Shown: in pieces, positions 1 through 6,411 of the stretch
How positions within the stretch are numbered: position 1 is the stretch's first letter
How the letters are laid out: every line of letters begins with the position of its first letter
Origin: Planctomycetota bacterium
GTDB taxonomy: Bacteria > Planctomycetota > Phycisphaerae > Phycisphaerales > UBA1924
Direction: 5' to 3'
Assembly: GCA_023429345.1 (NCBI GenBank)
Contig: JAEYVB010000311.1
Location: 1 to 11,978, forward strand
Length of the DNA stretch: 11,978 nt
The notes under the pieces: generated by a model
Databases searched by the model: none
Told to the model about the DNA's origin: nothing
What the model saw: the letters and a program-made list of their open reading frames with translations, nothing else
Translations under genes and position numbers: made by a program

Positions 1-567
1 GTCGTGGAGTACGCCTGGAACACGTCGGTCGTCGGCTTCGACGAGCGCGACCGCGAGCGGCTCCTGGGTTCGCCGGGCTCCGACAGCGGCGGGCCGTTCG
101 CGGCGATCAGCCGGCTCGCGCAGCGGATCCAAAGCGGCGGCACACGGCTCTTTCTCCTCGCGGTCGCCACGGGGATCCTGGTCTTCGGCGGTGTGGCCCT
201 GGGCGGGTTCGGGATCGTGTTCCTCGCCCGGATGGCGCGGCGGCTGCGGGCGCGGGTGTGGGCCTCCAGCGTCCGCCCCGGGGACCGGGATCTGCGCTTT
301 TACGTCCAGTTCCTGGATGCGCTCCGCCGGCGCGGGCTGGCCAAGCCCGCGTGGCGGCCGCCCCTGGCGCACGCCGGGGCGATCCAGGGGGAGGATGCCC
401 GGGCCGCGGACCTCGCCCGGGCTATCACCGAGATCTATTACAGGGCCCGGTTCAGCGGGCGGCCGCCGACCCGCGAGGACCGGGAACGGGCCCGGGGCAT
501 CGTCCGCGAATTGCGTCGCTCACGCCCCGAAAGGCCCGCCGGGCCGCCCGAAAGCATCGGGCGATGA
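1..567 (+). CDS. TgpA-like transglutaminase membrane protein, C-terminal fragment (DUF4129 end)
   Basis: This frame is open from the first base, so the gene starts outside the window and only about 188 C-terminal codons are seen. The segment near its start, with 'AWNTSVVGFDERDRERLL', resembles the 'WNRWVLGYD' stretch that follows the transglutaminase core in TgpA/DUF3488 proteins. A hydrophobic segment follows, roughly codons 50-78, and then a soluble helical tail containing 'FLDALRRRGLAKPAW' and 'AITEIYYRARFSGRPPTRED', the pattern of the DUF4129 C-terminal domain. Family members are inner-membrane proteins with several N-terminal membrane helices and a periplasmic transglutaminase-like domain; the substrate is generally unknown. 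The catalytic Cys-His-Asp region would lie upstream and cannot be checked here. The stop at 565-567 is followed 82 bases later by the PilZ gene on the same strand, so co-transcription is possible. Confidence 0.72.
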   Translation, partial: VVEYAWNTSVVGFDERDRERLLGSPGSDSGGPFAAISRLAQRIQSGGTRLFLLAVATGILVFGGVALGGFGIVFLARMARRLRARVWASSVRPGDRDLRFYVQFLDALRRRGLAKPAWRPPLAHAGAIQGEDARAADLARAITEIYYRARFSGRPPTREDRERARGIVRELRRSRPERPAGPPESIGR

Positions 568-636
568 CCCTGCTTTGGGGGCGGACTCAAGCCCGGACTC
601 CCGCGCGTCGATGGGAGTGTCGGAGGCCATCCTTAC

Positions 637-644
637 GAGGGAGA
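637..644 (+). promoter_or_regulatory. Ribosome binding site deciding the PilZ gene start
   Basis: GAGGGAGA lies five bases before the GTG at 650. The in-frame ATG at 611 has no purine-rich site in front of it, so the GTG is preferred. The ATG would add 13 residues. Confidence 0.5.
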
Positions 645-649
645 TATCG

Positions 650-1504
650 GTGCCCGCGAGCAGATCTCGTACCGAGCGATGGCGCGATTGCCTGCGTCAG
701 GTCTTCGAACGCGACGGCGCGCTCGAGATCGCGATCCCCGCGCCCGCGGGGGGCGACTCCGAGCCTTCGGCGGGCGACCTTATCTGGCGTGTCCGCATCC
801 TGGGGCTGAAGGACACCGCGATCCTGGTCGAGCAGCCCTCGACCGCCGGTCAGCTCATCGATGTGCTTCCCGGGTCGGCGATTATCGGATCGCTCTCGAT
901 CGGTCAGAACCGATGGATGTTCCGGACCCGGGTGCTCGGCCCACGGGAGAGCGGACCCTGCCCGTCCCGGAGCCTCTGTCTCGAGATGCCGGGCACCGTG
1001 GAGCGCTGCCAGCGCCGCAACTTCTTCCGCGTCAGCACCGCGGAGCTCTCGCTCCCGAGCGTCCACTGCTGGCCCCTGCTCGACCCTTCGTCGGTGGTCG
1101 CGGCCGAGGTGGCCAACCGGGCCCAGATCCTGGACCTGATCCAGTCGCCGCGGCCGATCGACGCCGCGGAGGATCCGCTGATCCTGCCGGAGGTGGGCCC
1201 CCGTTTCAACGCCCGGCTGATGAACCTTGGCGGCGGCGGCGCGGGGCTGATCGTGGACCGTGGCGAAGCCTCGGCGGTGGATAAGGCGAGGCTCTTCTGG
1301 CTCAGGATCAACCTGATGCCGCAGATACCGGCGCCGATCGGCCTGACGGCGAGGCTCGTGCACACGCACATCGACAGCGCCCAGAACCTCTACGCGGGCA
1401 CGGCCTTCGAGTGGTCCTTCAACACCTCGCACCGGGACTTTGTGACCCAGCAGATCATCCGCTACGTGCGGCTGCTGCAGGCCCGCGGCACCCCGGTCGC
1501 CTGA
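650..1504 (+). CDS. PilZ-domain protein, YcgR-like
   Basis: About 284 residues from the GTG start; an ATG at 611 is the alternative. Residues 1-115 are mostly beta strands and resemble the N-terminal (YcgR-N/PilZN) barrel of flagellar-brake proteins. A PilZ domain follows, with the arginine motif R123-N-F-F-R127 inside 'RCQRRNFFRVS' and a second motif at N192-L-G-G-G-G197. The second motif matches (D/N)xSxxG except that the serine is glycine. Known PilZ domains bind cyclic di-GMP through these two motifs and pass the signal to motility, polysaccharide or secretion machines. The gap between the motifs is about 65 residues, longer than the usual 25-30, and holds a segment with 'ILDLIQSPRPIDAAEDP', so the barrel appears to carry an insertion. 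No signal peptide or membrane helix is visible, so it is probably cytoplasmic. Its stop is only nine bases from the stop of the convergent lipoprotein gene. The family is fairly secure; ligand binding is uncertain. Confidence 0.7.
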   Translation: MPASRSRTERWRDCLRQVFERDGALEIAIPAPAGGDSEPSAGDLIWRVRILGLKDTAILVEQPSTAGQLIDVLPGSAIIGSLSIGQNRWMFRTRVLGPRESGPCPSRSLCLEMPGTVERCQRRNFFRVSTAELSLPSVHCWPLLDPSSVVAAEVANRAQILDLIQSPRPIDAAEDPLILPEVGPRFNARLMNLGGGGAGLIVDRGEASAVDKARLFWLRINLMPQIPAPIGLTARLVHTHIDSAQNLYAGTAFEWSFNTSHRDFVTQQIIRYVRLLQARGTPVA

Positions 1505-1513
1505 TCCCGGCCG

Positions 1514-2410
1514 TCACTCGGCGGGCGCCTGACGCTTGCGGAAGAGGGGCTCATCGTTGTGGTACCCGCCCAGGCGACCGATGGGCTTGGGGTACTTGGG
1601 CCATACCGGATACCCGTCCCAATGGTCCGGGCCGTACGTCCCGGCGTTCTGAAGCACAACGACCCGGACGTTACCGTCACCCGATCGGAGAGAGATGGGA
1701 TTGTCGCCGCTGTTCAGGACAGCGCGGTAGGTGGACACGCTGGGGCGGGCCTCGGTCACCTTCCCGATCTTGGCGTAAAACTCGGCCTTGCCCGAATCGG
1801 TCTCGAGGTAGAAGGCCCCTGACGAGCCCGGGCCGACCTGATAGAGGACCGTCCCGTCGGTGGTGACCAGGTTTACGTGGTCGGTCATGGCCTCGCCGGT
1901 CCGGACGGTGACATCCCCACCGGCAGCGCCGCCCACCCCGTTGATGACCGTCACGGGCCCCTGGATCCCGACGAGCTCTACGGGCCCGCCGGCGTTCCGG
2001 ACCCGGATCCCCTCGGTCGTGGCGATGCGCACCACGAGGTCCACGGCGACCTCGTCCTCCCCGGTGGGAGCGGTCTCGACCCGAAGAAGCCGGCGGCCAT
2101 CCTCGATTCCCGAATCGGCCGTAATGGTCGCCTTCTGGGCCAGTTCCTTGTCGCGGAGGCGCAAGGAGCGGTCCAGTCGCCGGACCCGTGCCGAGACGGT
2201 CGGTGTCTTGGCCCGCTCATCGGCGATGACCCGTACGGACCCGCGGAAGTTGGAGACGTCGATGGTGGGGCCGTACTCGGGATCCACCTCCAGACCGGCC
2301 AGGGGCACATCGACGCGGGCCCCCCGCCCGAGCACGCCGCAGCCGCCCAGGAGCACGACACCGACCACCGCGATTCCCAGCAGACCCAGACGGCCCAGAC
2401 TACGACTCAT
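1514..2410 (-). CDS. Putative lipoprotein with DUF4097-like repetitive beta domain
   Basis: A 298-residue protein. The start at 2410 is chosen because GGAG (complement of 2417-2420) lies six bases ahead and the reading begins directly with a lipoprotein signal: basic N-terminus, hydrophobic stretch to residue 20, and lipobox L21-G-G-C24. Cys24 would be lipidated and Gly25 follows it, not Asp, so nothing argues for inner-membrane retention by the enterobacterial +2 rule. The mature part is made of short repeating beta segments such as 'IDVSNFRGSVRVIADE', 'VELVGIQGPVTVING' and 'HVNLVTTDGTVLYQVG', the rhythm of DUF4097-type putative adhesin or beta-helix proteins. The C-terminal 40 residues are rich in Tyr, Pro, Trp and Gly and end in a basic tail. 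The function is unknown; an envelope structural or adhesive role is inference. It is divergent from RNase Y with a long spacer and convergent with the PilZ gene. Confidence 0.65.
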   Translation of the reverse strand: MSRSLGRLGLLGIAVVGVVLLGGCGVLGRGARVDVPLAGLEVDPEYGPTIDVSNFRGSVRVIADERAKTPTVSARVRRLDRSLRLRDKELAQKATITADSGIEDGRRLLRVETAPTGEDEVAVDLVVRIATTEGIRVRNAGGPVELVGIQGPVTVINGVGGAAGGDVTVRTGEAMTDHVNLVTTDGTVLYQVGPGSSGAFYLETDSGKAEFYAKIGKVTEARPSVSTYRAVLNSGDNPISLRSGDGNVRVVVLQNAGTYGPDHWDGYPVWPKYPKPIGRLGGYHNDEPLFRKRQAPAE

Positions 2411-2965
2411 AGGTTTCTCCGGAAGCCTGTCGAACGAGCCCCCAGTATGACCCGGGGGCGGCCGGTCCGCCACCCCGAGCCCACCCGGGCCCCGGACTGT
2501 AGACCCCGGGTGACCAGCCGGAGCCCGAACGCGAGTCGGCTTCAGACCCGGGTTTCCGGGCCAGGGTTTCAACCGGGACGTTAAGAACGTATGATGGTGT
2601 TCGAGACGGACCCGCCTGCGTCCTCGCGGGCACCCGTTCACGCCACCCGAGGCGGCCACGCCGATCATGCGGCCCCGCTTCGGCCACTGAGTTTCCGTCC
2701 CGCGCGGGACCCACCGCGCGGGTCATTCCCCTGGGTTGACACGAAGGTGATACAGAGCATCGGGATCCTTGTTGTTCGGCGAAGCGCTCGCGGCGCTGGT
2801 GTGCCCGGCGGTATCGCCGCCGGTCGTGCCCGCCCGCCCACCACCCTCGTGTAGCCCACAACTCGGTACGGCATGAACGGTTTGGCGGCGAGGGCCGCCC
2901 TGGCGAGGAACGACGGGTCCCTTTGGTTATCAGCCGCGCCAGCGCGGCCATCCACGAGGTACCCC
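2411..2965. other. Divergent non-coding region between the lipoprotein and RNase Y genes
   Basis: No convincing gene in 555 bases. Open frames here lack ribosome sites and protein-like composition. Visible items: (a) four CCCGGG palindromes at 2451, 2484, 2505 and 2547 near the lipoprotein start; (b) TATGAT at 2590-2595, a good -10 match on the plus strand but with only a poor -35 (TTTCAA at 2567-2572); (c) TTGACA at 2736-2741, a perfect -35 sequence without a matching -10 at 16-18 bases; (d) a 7-bp hairpin, CCGGCGG (2805-2811) with CCGCCGG (2817-2823), loop TATCG; (e) an inverted repeat GCCGCGC/GCGCGGC at 2933-2948 directly before the RNase Y ribosome site GAGGT (2956-2960). No promoter can be assigned firmly. 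Confidence 0.4.
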
Positions 2966-4555
2966 ATGCACTCCTCATTCCAACTCGCGGCCCTGGAGAC
3001 CTCGGCCGTCGTGATTGTTGCGATCGTGGCGCTGGCGATCGGCGCCGGGCTCGGGCTGCTCCTGTCCCGGATGGTGATCGGGAAGACAGTCGGCCAGGCG
3101 CGGGCGGAGCGCGACGCGATCATCGCCCGGGCGGAGTCCGACGCCCGCACGCAGGCCCAGAAGATCGAGCTTGACGCCGAGCGGGCCCAGCTCGAGCGCA
3201 AGGAGAAGTTCGACGCCGAGATCGAGCAGGCCCGCGGCGAGCTGCGCGAGCAGGAGCGGCGTCTGGTGAAACGGGAGGACCTCTTCGACCGCAAGGAGGA
3301 GGCGCTGGCCCAGAAGGAACGGGCGGTCGAGAAGACGGCCCAGGACCTGAAATCGCGGGAGGGCAAGGTTCAGGAACGCGAATCGGAGCTGGAGGGGGTG
3401 CTTTCCCAGCAGAAGGAAAGATTGCTGCAGATCGCGGACATGAGCGTCGAGCAGGCGCGGGAAGAGCTCCTGCGGCGCGTGGAGGAGGAGAGCCGCCACG
3501 AGGTCGCCAAGGTGGTGCGGAAGATCACCGACGAGGCGGAAATGCACGCCAAGGACAAGGCCCGGGAGATTACCCTGATGGCCATCCAGCGTTACTCGAC
3601 GGAGCACACCTCCGAGAGCACGGTGCGGGCCGTGGCGATCCCCTCCGACGACATGAAGGGCCGGATCATCGGGCGCGAGGGCCGGAACATCCGGGCCATC
3701 GAGCGGGCGACGGGCGTGGACATCATCGTGGACGACACCCCGGGGGTGATCGTGGTGTCGTGCTTCGACAAGGTGCGGCAGGCGGTGGCGGTGGAGGCCC
3801 TGGAGCGGCTGGTCGCGGACGGGCGTCTGCACCCGGCCCGGATCGAGGAGGTCGTGGAGAAGGTCCGCTCGGAGATGAACGAGCGGATCCTGAAGTACGG
3901 CAAGGACTCCGTGCTGGAGGTCAATCTCCGGGGCGTGCACCCCAAGATCGTCGAGGCCATGGGCAAGCTGCATTTCCGGACCAGCTACGGGCAGAACGTC
4001 CTGCGGCACTCGATCGAGGTCGCCTACCTCAGCCAGATCATCGCGGACCAGCTCGGCCTCGACGGGACGATCGCCCGGCGGGCCGGCTTCCTGCACGATA
4101 TAGGCAAGGCGATGGACCACGAGATGGAGGGCGGGCACCCCAAAATCGGCATGGACTTCGCGAAGCAGTACGGCGAGAAGGAGCCGGTGCTGAACGTTAT
4201 CGGCGGCCACCACGCCGACATCCCTTCGACGAGTTTCTACACCCCGATCGTCATGGCCGCGGATGCGGTGAGCTCGGCGCGGCCCGGGGCGCGTCGGGAG
4301 AGCATGGAGAAGTACATCCAGCGGCTTAACGAGCTGCAGGACATCGCGCTCTCGATGCCGGGGGTGAACGAGGCGTACGCGATCCAGGCGGGCCGCGAGG
4401 TCCGCGTCATGGTGGATGCCCGACGGATCGGCGACGATGAGGCGCACCTGATCGCCCAGAAGATCGCCCGGCGGGTGAGCGACGAAATGACGTTCCCCGG
4501 TGAGATCAAGGTGACGGTGCTGCGAGAGACGCGGGCGATCGAGATCGCCCGCTAA
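2966..4555 (+). CDS. rny: Ribonuclease Y
   Basis: A 529-residue membrane-anchored endoribonuclease that starts decay of many mRNAs by single-strand cleavage. The ATG at 2966 is chosen because GAGGT stands five bases ahead and the product then matches the usual length of about 520 and opens directly into the anchor. An in-frame ATG at 2873 would add 31 residues unlike the family. Order: transmembrane helix at about 13-33; a long, highly charged Glu/Arg/Lys coiled coil from about 40 to 190; a KH RNA-binding domain with the GxxG loop G236-R-E-G239 in 'RIIGREGRNIRAIE'; and an HD hydrolase domain with H377-D378 in 'FLHDIGKAMDHE' and a downstream 'GGHHAD'. All key residues are present, so it should be active. 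It is transcribed alone: a divergent spacer lies upstream and a strong terminator downstream. In other bacteria RNase Y sits at the inner face of the cell membrane and can join a degradosome. No sign of damage or transfer. Confidence 0.96.
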   Translation: MHSSFQLAALETSAVVIVAIVALAIGAGLGLLLSRMVIGKTVGQARAERDAIIARAESDARTQAQKIELDAERAQLERKEKFDAEIEQARGELREQERRLVKREDLFDRKEEALAQKERAVEKTAQDLKSREGKVQERESELEGVLSQQKERLLQIADMSVEQAREELLRRVEEESRHEVAKVVRKITDEAEMHAKDKAREITLMAIQRYSTEHTSESTVRAVAIPSDDMKGRIIGREGRNIRAIERATGVDIIVDDTPGVIVVSCFDKVRQAVAVEALERLVADGRLHPARIEEVVEKVRSEMNERILKYGKDSVLEVNLRGVHPKIVEAMGKLHFRTSYGQNVLRHSIEVAYLSQIIADQLGLDGTIARRAGFLHDIGKAMDHEMEGGHPKIGMDFAKQYGEKEPVLNVIGGHHADIPSTSFYTPIVMAADAVSSARPGARRESMEKYIQRLNELQDIALSMPGVNEAYAIQAGREVRVMVDARRIGDDEAHLIAQKIARRVSDEMTFPGEIKVTVLRETRAIEIAR

Positions 4556-4631
4556 CCTCGGCGGCCGCGGCGGCATGGGCGGGCGCCCGCCGTCCGGCGT
4601 TGCGCCCGATCAACAGTTCGCGAGCGACCGG

Positions 4632-4664
4632 CCGGCCCGCCCGATGCGGGTCGGTTCTTCTTTT
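4632..4664 (+). terminator. Intrinsic terminator of the RNase Y gene
   Basis: CCGGCCCGC (4632-4640) pairs with GCGGGTCGG (4646-4654) in a 9-bp stem with one G-T pair and loop CCGAT, followed by TTCTTCTTTT (4655-4664). It lies 76 bases past the stop codon. A perfect 14-bp palindrome also sits at 4578-4591, without a T run. Confidence 0.85.
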
Positions 4665-5039
4665 GGCCCCGGGTCGGCATCGCGCGCGGTTGATAACCCG
4701 CGGCGCGGGCCCCCCCATCCGGAAGCCCTTTCCCAGGCCGCACAGGCGGGCGGTTTCGTGGTCGGGCAGGAAAGACCATCATCAACTCCGGTGCGAGCAG
4801 CGTCGATGGAAAGGGTGTCCGAGCGGCTCGTCTGGGGAGGAGCCGAGCGGGCGAGTCGGCGCCTGGCGTGGAAGCGCGATGCGTCGATTGCAGCGGCATC
4901 GGACCGGGGTGTTCCCGGGCGCCGGGCGTGTGGGGGTGGTCCCCTCCGACCGGACGCGGCCGCTGAGGAGTAATCAGCCGCCCGGCACGTAGGCCGGGGG
5001 ACTCCAGGAGCCGGTGCCCTGTTTCAAGGAGACGCATTC
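4665..5039 (+). other. Gene-free leader region upstream of the first pilin
   Basis: About 375 bases between the RNase Y terminator and the pilin start hold no supportable gene. Visible structures are a 6-bp hairpin CGGCTC/GAGCCG (4824-4829 with 4840-4845) and a second hairpin CCCGGC/GCCGGG (4981-4986 with 4993-4998, loop ACGTAG) ending 27 bases before the pilin ribosome site. TTGATA at 4690-4695 has no partner -10. A TGGC...GC arrangement at 4864-4877 has the spacing of a sigma-54 site but lacks the rest of the consensus. The pilin promoter must lie here, since the previous transcript ends at 4664, but I cannot place it. Confidence 0.4.
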
Positions 5040-5459
5040 ATGCGCGCACGTGTTCGGAAGGCCTTTACGCTCGTCGAAATCCTCATCGTGGTCGTGATCC
5101 TGGGCATCCTGGCCGCCATCGTGGTGCCCCAGTTCACCAACGCCACGGAGAGCGCTCAGGCGGGCAACATCCAGACCCAGCTCGAGAGCCTCAACAGCCA
5201 GATCGAGCTCCATCGTGCTCAGACCAACGCGTACCCCGACTTCACGCTCGCCGATCCGTGGACCCCGCTGATCACGGGCGGCTACCTGAAGTCGATCCCG
5301 AAGAACCCCTTCAACAAGATGTCGGCGGTCGGCTCGACGGGCGGCTCTGCCCCCGCGACGGACGGCTGGCACTGGGGCGCGGACGCGAACGGCGTGTTCA
5401 AGCTGGGCGCGACCAACTTCGACGAGGACCTGGGCGAGATCACCCCGGGCGTCGAGTAA
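5040..5459 (+). CDS. GspG-like major pseudopilin / type IV pilin-like protein
   Basis: A 139-residue prepilin. The ATG at 5040 has AAGGAG at 5026-5031, an ideal ribosome site. A short basic leader (M-R-A-R-V-R-K-A8) precedes the class III cleavage site A8|F9, then T-L-V-E with the glutamate at mature position 5, and an unbroken hydrophobic helix to about residue 33. The leader would be removed and the new N-terminus methylated by a prepilin peptidase not found in the window. After the helix come an amphipathic segment, 'NPFNK' and 'DGWHWGADANG', which match the Pro-rich loop and Gly-Trp turn of GspG-type globular domains. Length and layout fit the major subunit of a type II secretion pseudopilus or a related fibre. 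It is the first gene of a five-gene cluster and has the strongest ribosome site, which supports a major-subunit role (inference). The -1 residue is Ala, not the usual Gly. Confidence 0.88.
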   Translation: MRARVRKAFTLVEILIVVVILGILAAIVVPQFTNATESAQAGNIQTQLESLNSQIELHRAQTNAYPDFTLADPWTPLITGGYLKSIPKNPFNKMSAVGSTGGSAPATDGWHWGADANGVFKLGATNFDEDLGEITPGVE

Positions 5460-5475
5460 TCACCGCACGTCTTTC

Positions 5476-5510
5476 GCCGCCGGCCCCTTCGCGGGGGCCG
5501 GCCGGCCTTT
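5476..5510 (+). terminator. Intercistronic hairpin between the two pilin genes, possible partial terminator
   Basis: GCCGGCCCC (5479-5487) pairs with GGGGCCGGC (5494-5502), loop TTCGCG, and is extended by GCC (5476-5478) with GGC (5504-5506) across one bulged C. Only three T bases follow (5508-5510), so termination would be partial at best. It begins 17 bases after the first pilin stop and ends before the next ribosome site, a layout known from other pilin operons to favour the first gene or protect its mRNA. Confidence 0.6.
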
Positions 5511-5542
5511 GCCTCGAGTTCTTGAAGGAGGGAGCGATCCGC

Positions 5543-5992
5543 ATGCCTCGCCACAGCGCCGACCGGCGATTCCGCGCCTTCACCCTGGTTGAGATCCTGA
5601 TCGTCGTCGTGATCCTGGGGATCCTGGCGGCCATCGTGGTCCCGCAGTTCAGCCAGGCGACCGACACCGCCCAGAAGACGGCGACGTTCGAGCAGCTCAT
5701 GAGGGTCCGCCGCGCGGTGGACGTCTACTACTGGCGGGAGGCGAACCATCTGCCGGAGCCTCTGCCGGGCGGCGTGGGAGCCCCCGGGTGGGGGCCGCTG
5801 ATCAGCGCGGATTACCTCCGCGAGCCGCCCGTCAACACTTACGTCGGGCGCGCCGCGTCCAAGACGGTGATCCTGGGCGCCGGCCCCGACGCCGCGTACC
5901 AGACCACACACGGGTGGATCTACAACCCCGGCACCGGCGAGGTCTGGGCGGGGGGTTTCGGGGCCAATGACGAGCCGCTCCCGCGCCCGTGA
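5543..5992 (+). CDS. Second GspG-like pseudopilin
   Basis: A 149-residue prepilin; the ATG at 5543 follows AAGGAGGGAG at 5525-5534. The leader is 12 residues and ends at R11-A12|F13, followed by T-L-V-E (glutamate at mature position 5) and a hydrophobic helix. The first 25 mature residues, counted from the Ala at -1, are identical to those of the pilin at 5040, while the globular part differs: 'VDVYYWREANHLPEP', 'GWGPLISADYL' and a closing 'HGWIYNPGTGEVWAGG' that aligns in character with 'DGWHWGADANGVFKLG' of the first. This points to an old duplication with a divergent head. It may be an alternative or minor subunit of the same fibre. Its leader is longer and keeps the basic character. It is co-directional with the previous gene, separated by 83 bases that contain a strong hairpin. 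The prepilin call is firm; the specific subunit role is not. Confidence 0.87.
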   Translation: MPRHSADRRFRAFTLVEILIVVVILGILAAIVVPQFSQATDTAQKTATFEQLMRVRRAVDVYYWREANHLPEPLPGGVGAPGWGPLISADYLREPPVNTYVGRAASKTVILGAGPDAAYQTTHGWIYNPGTGEVWAGGFGANDEPLPRP

Positions 5993-6079
5993 CCGGAATG
6001 ATTGAACCCGCATCCCCTTCGGGCCGATGCAGTGAACCGAACCACCTTACTTTCGGGCCAGCGGCCCCAAGGGGGAATC

Positions 6080-6403
6080 ATGCGACGCCTCGGTTACCAG
6101 AACGCCTGCCTCTCCGTGATCGCCCTTCTGCTCGGCCTGGGCATGCTCGACCGCGGGGCCGCCTCGGCCCTCGAGCCGGCGGCGGCGGTCGCGCAGCCGC
6201 AGATGCAGCCCGTCGAGGGCGGCCTGAGCAACGCCCTGGAGCAGCGGAAGGTGATGATCGCCGAGCTGCGGGCCATGAACGCGCGGCTCGACCGCATCGA
6301 GACGCGGCTGAAATCCGGCATGGAGGTCACCGTCAAGGACATGCCCCCCATGCAGCTCCCTCCCGAGCTCATCAAACAGCTCCAGCTCTCCGAGGGCAAG
6401 TGA
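6080..6403 (+). CDS. Small exported coiled-coil protein, unknown family
   Basis: A 107-residue protein I do not recognise. The ATG at 6080 is preceded by a purine-rich AAGGGGGAA and begins a clear signal peptide: M-R-R, a hydrophobic core about residues 11-23, and a plausible signal peptidase site after A28-S-A30. An in-frame ATG at 6002 lacks a ribosome site and would bury the signal. The mature protein has a short Ala/Pro/Gln-rich linker, then a predicted helix about 49-79 with L63, L70, L77 and M66, I73 in heptad phase, and a Met/Pro-rich tail ('MPPMQLPPELIKQLQ'). It should be periplasmic. Its stop is eight bases before the GspH-like gene, whose ribosome site overlaps that stop, so the two are translationally linked. 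A role in assembling or tethering the pseudopilus is inferred from position only. A 5-bp hairpin GGGCC/GGCCC lies at 6055-6067 just upstream. Confidence 0.72.
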   Translation: MRRLGYQNACLSVIALLLGLGMLDRGAASALEPAAAVAQPQMQPVEGGLSNALEQRKVMIAELRAMNARLDRIETRLKSGMEVTVKDMPPMQLPPELIKQLQLSEGK

Positions 6404-6411
6404 GGACCACG

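Noticed and set aside
2736..2741. Perfect TTGACA as a -35 element for RNase Y
   Set aside because: No acceptable -10 hexamer occurs 16-18 bases downstream, so it is not called as a promoter.
2591..2854. Plus-strand open frame of 87 residues in the divergent spacer
   Set aside because: No Shine-Dalgarno sequence, Pro/Arg/Ala-rich noise composition, no recognisable motif.
2975..4576. Long minus-strand open frame opposite RNase Y
   Set aside because: Low-complexity Leu/Asp/His/Arg composition, no ribosome site, and it mirrors a clear conserved enzyme on the plus strand.
4864..4877. Possible sigma-54 promoter (TGGC...GC) upstream of the first pilin
   Set aside because: Spacing of the GG and GC elements fits, but the TTGC part reads GCGC and the rest of the consensus is missing.
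4575..4992. Two overlapping plus-strand open frames after RNase Y
   Set aside because: Both run through the RNase Y terminator hairpin, lack ribosome sites and show no protein-like pattern.
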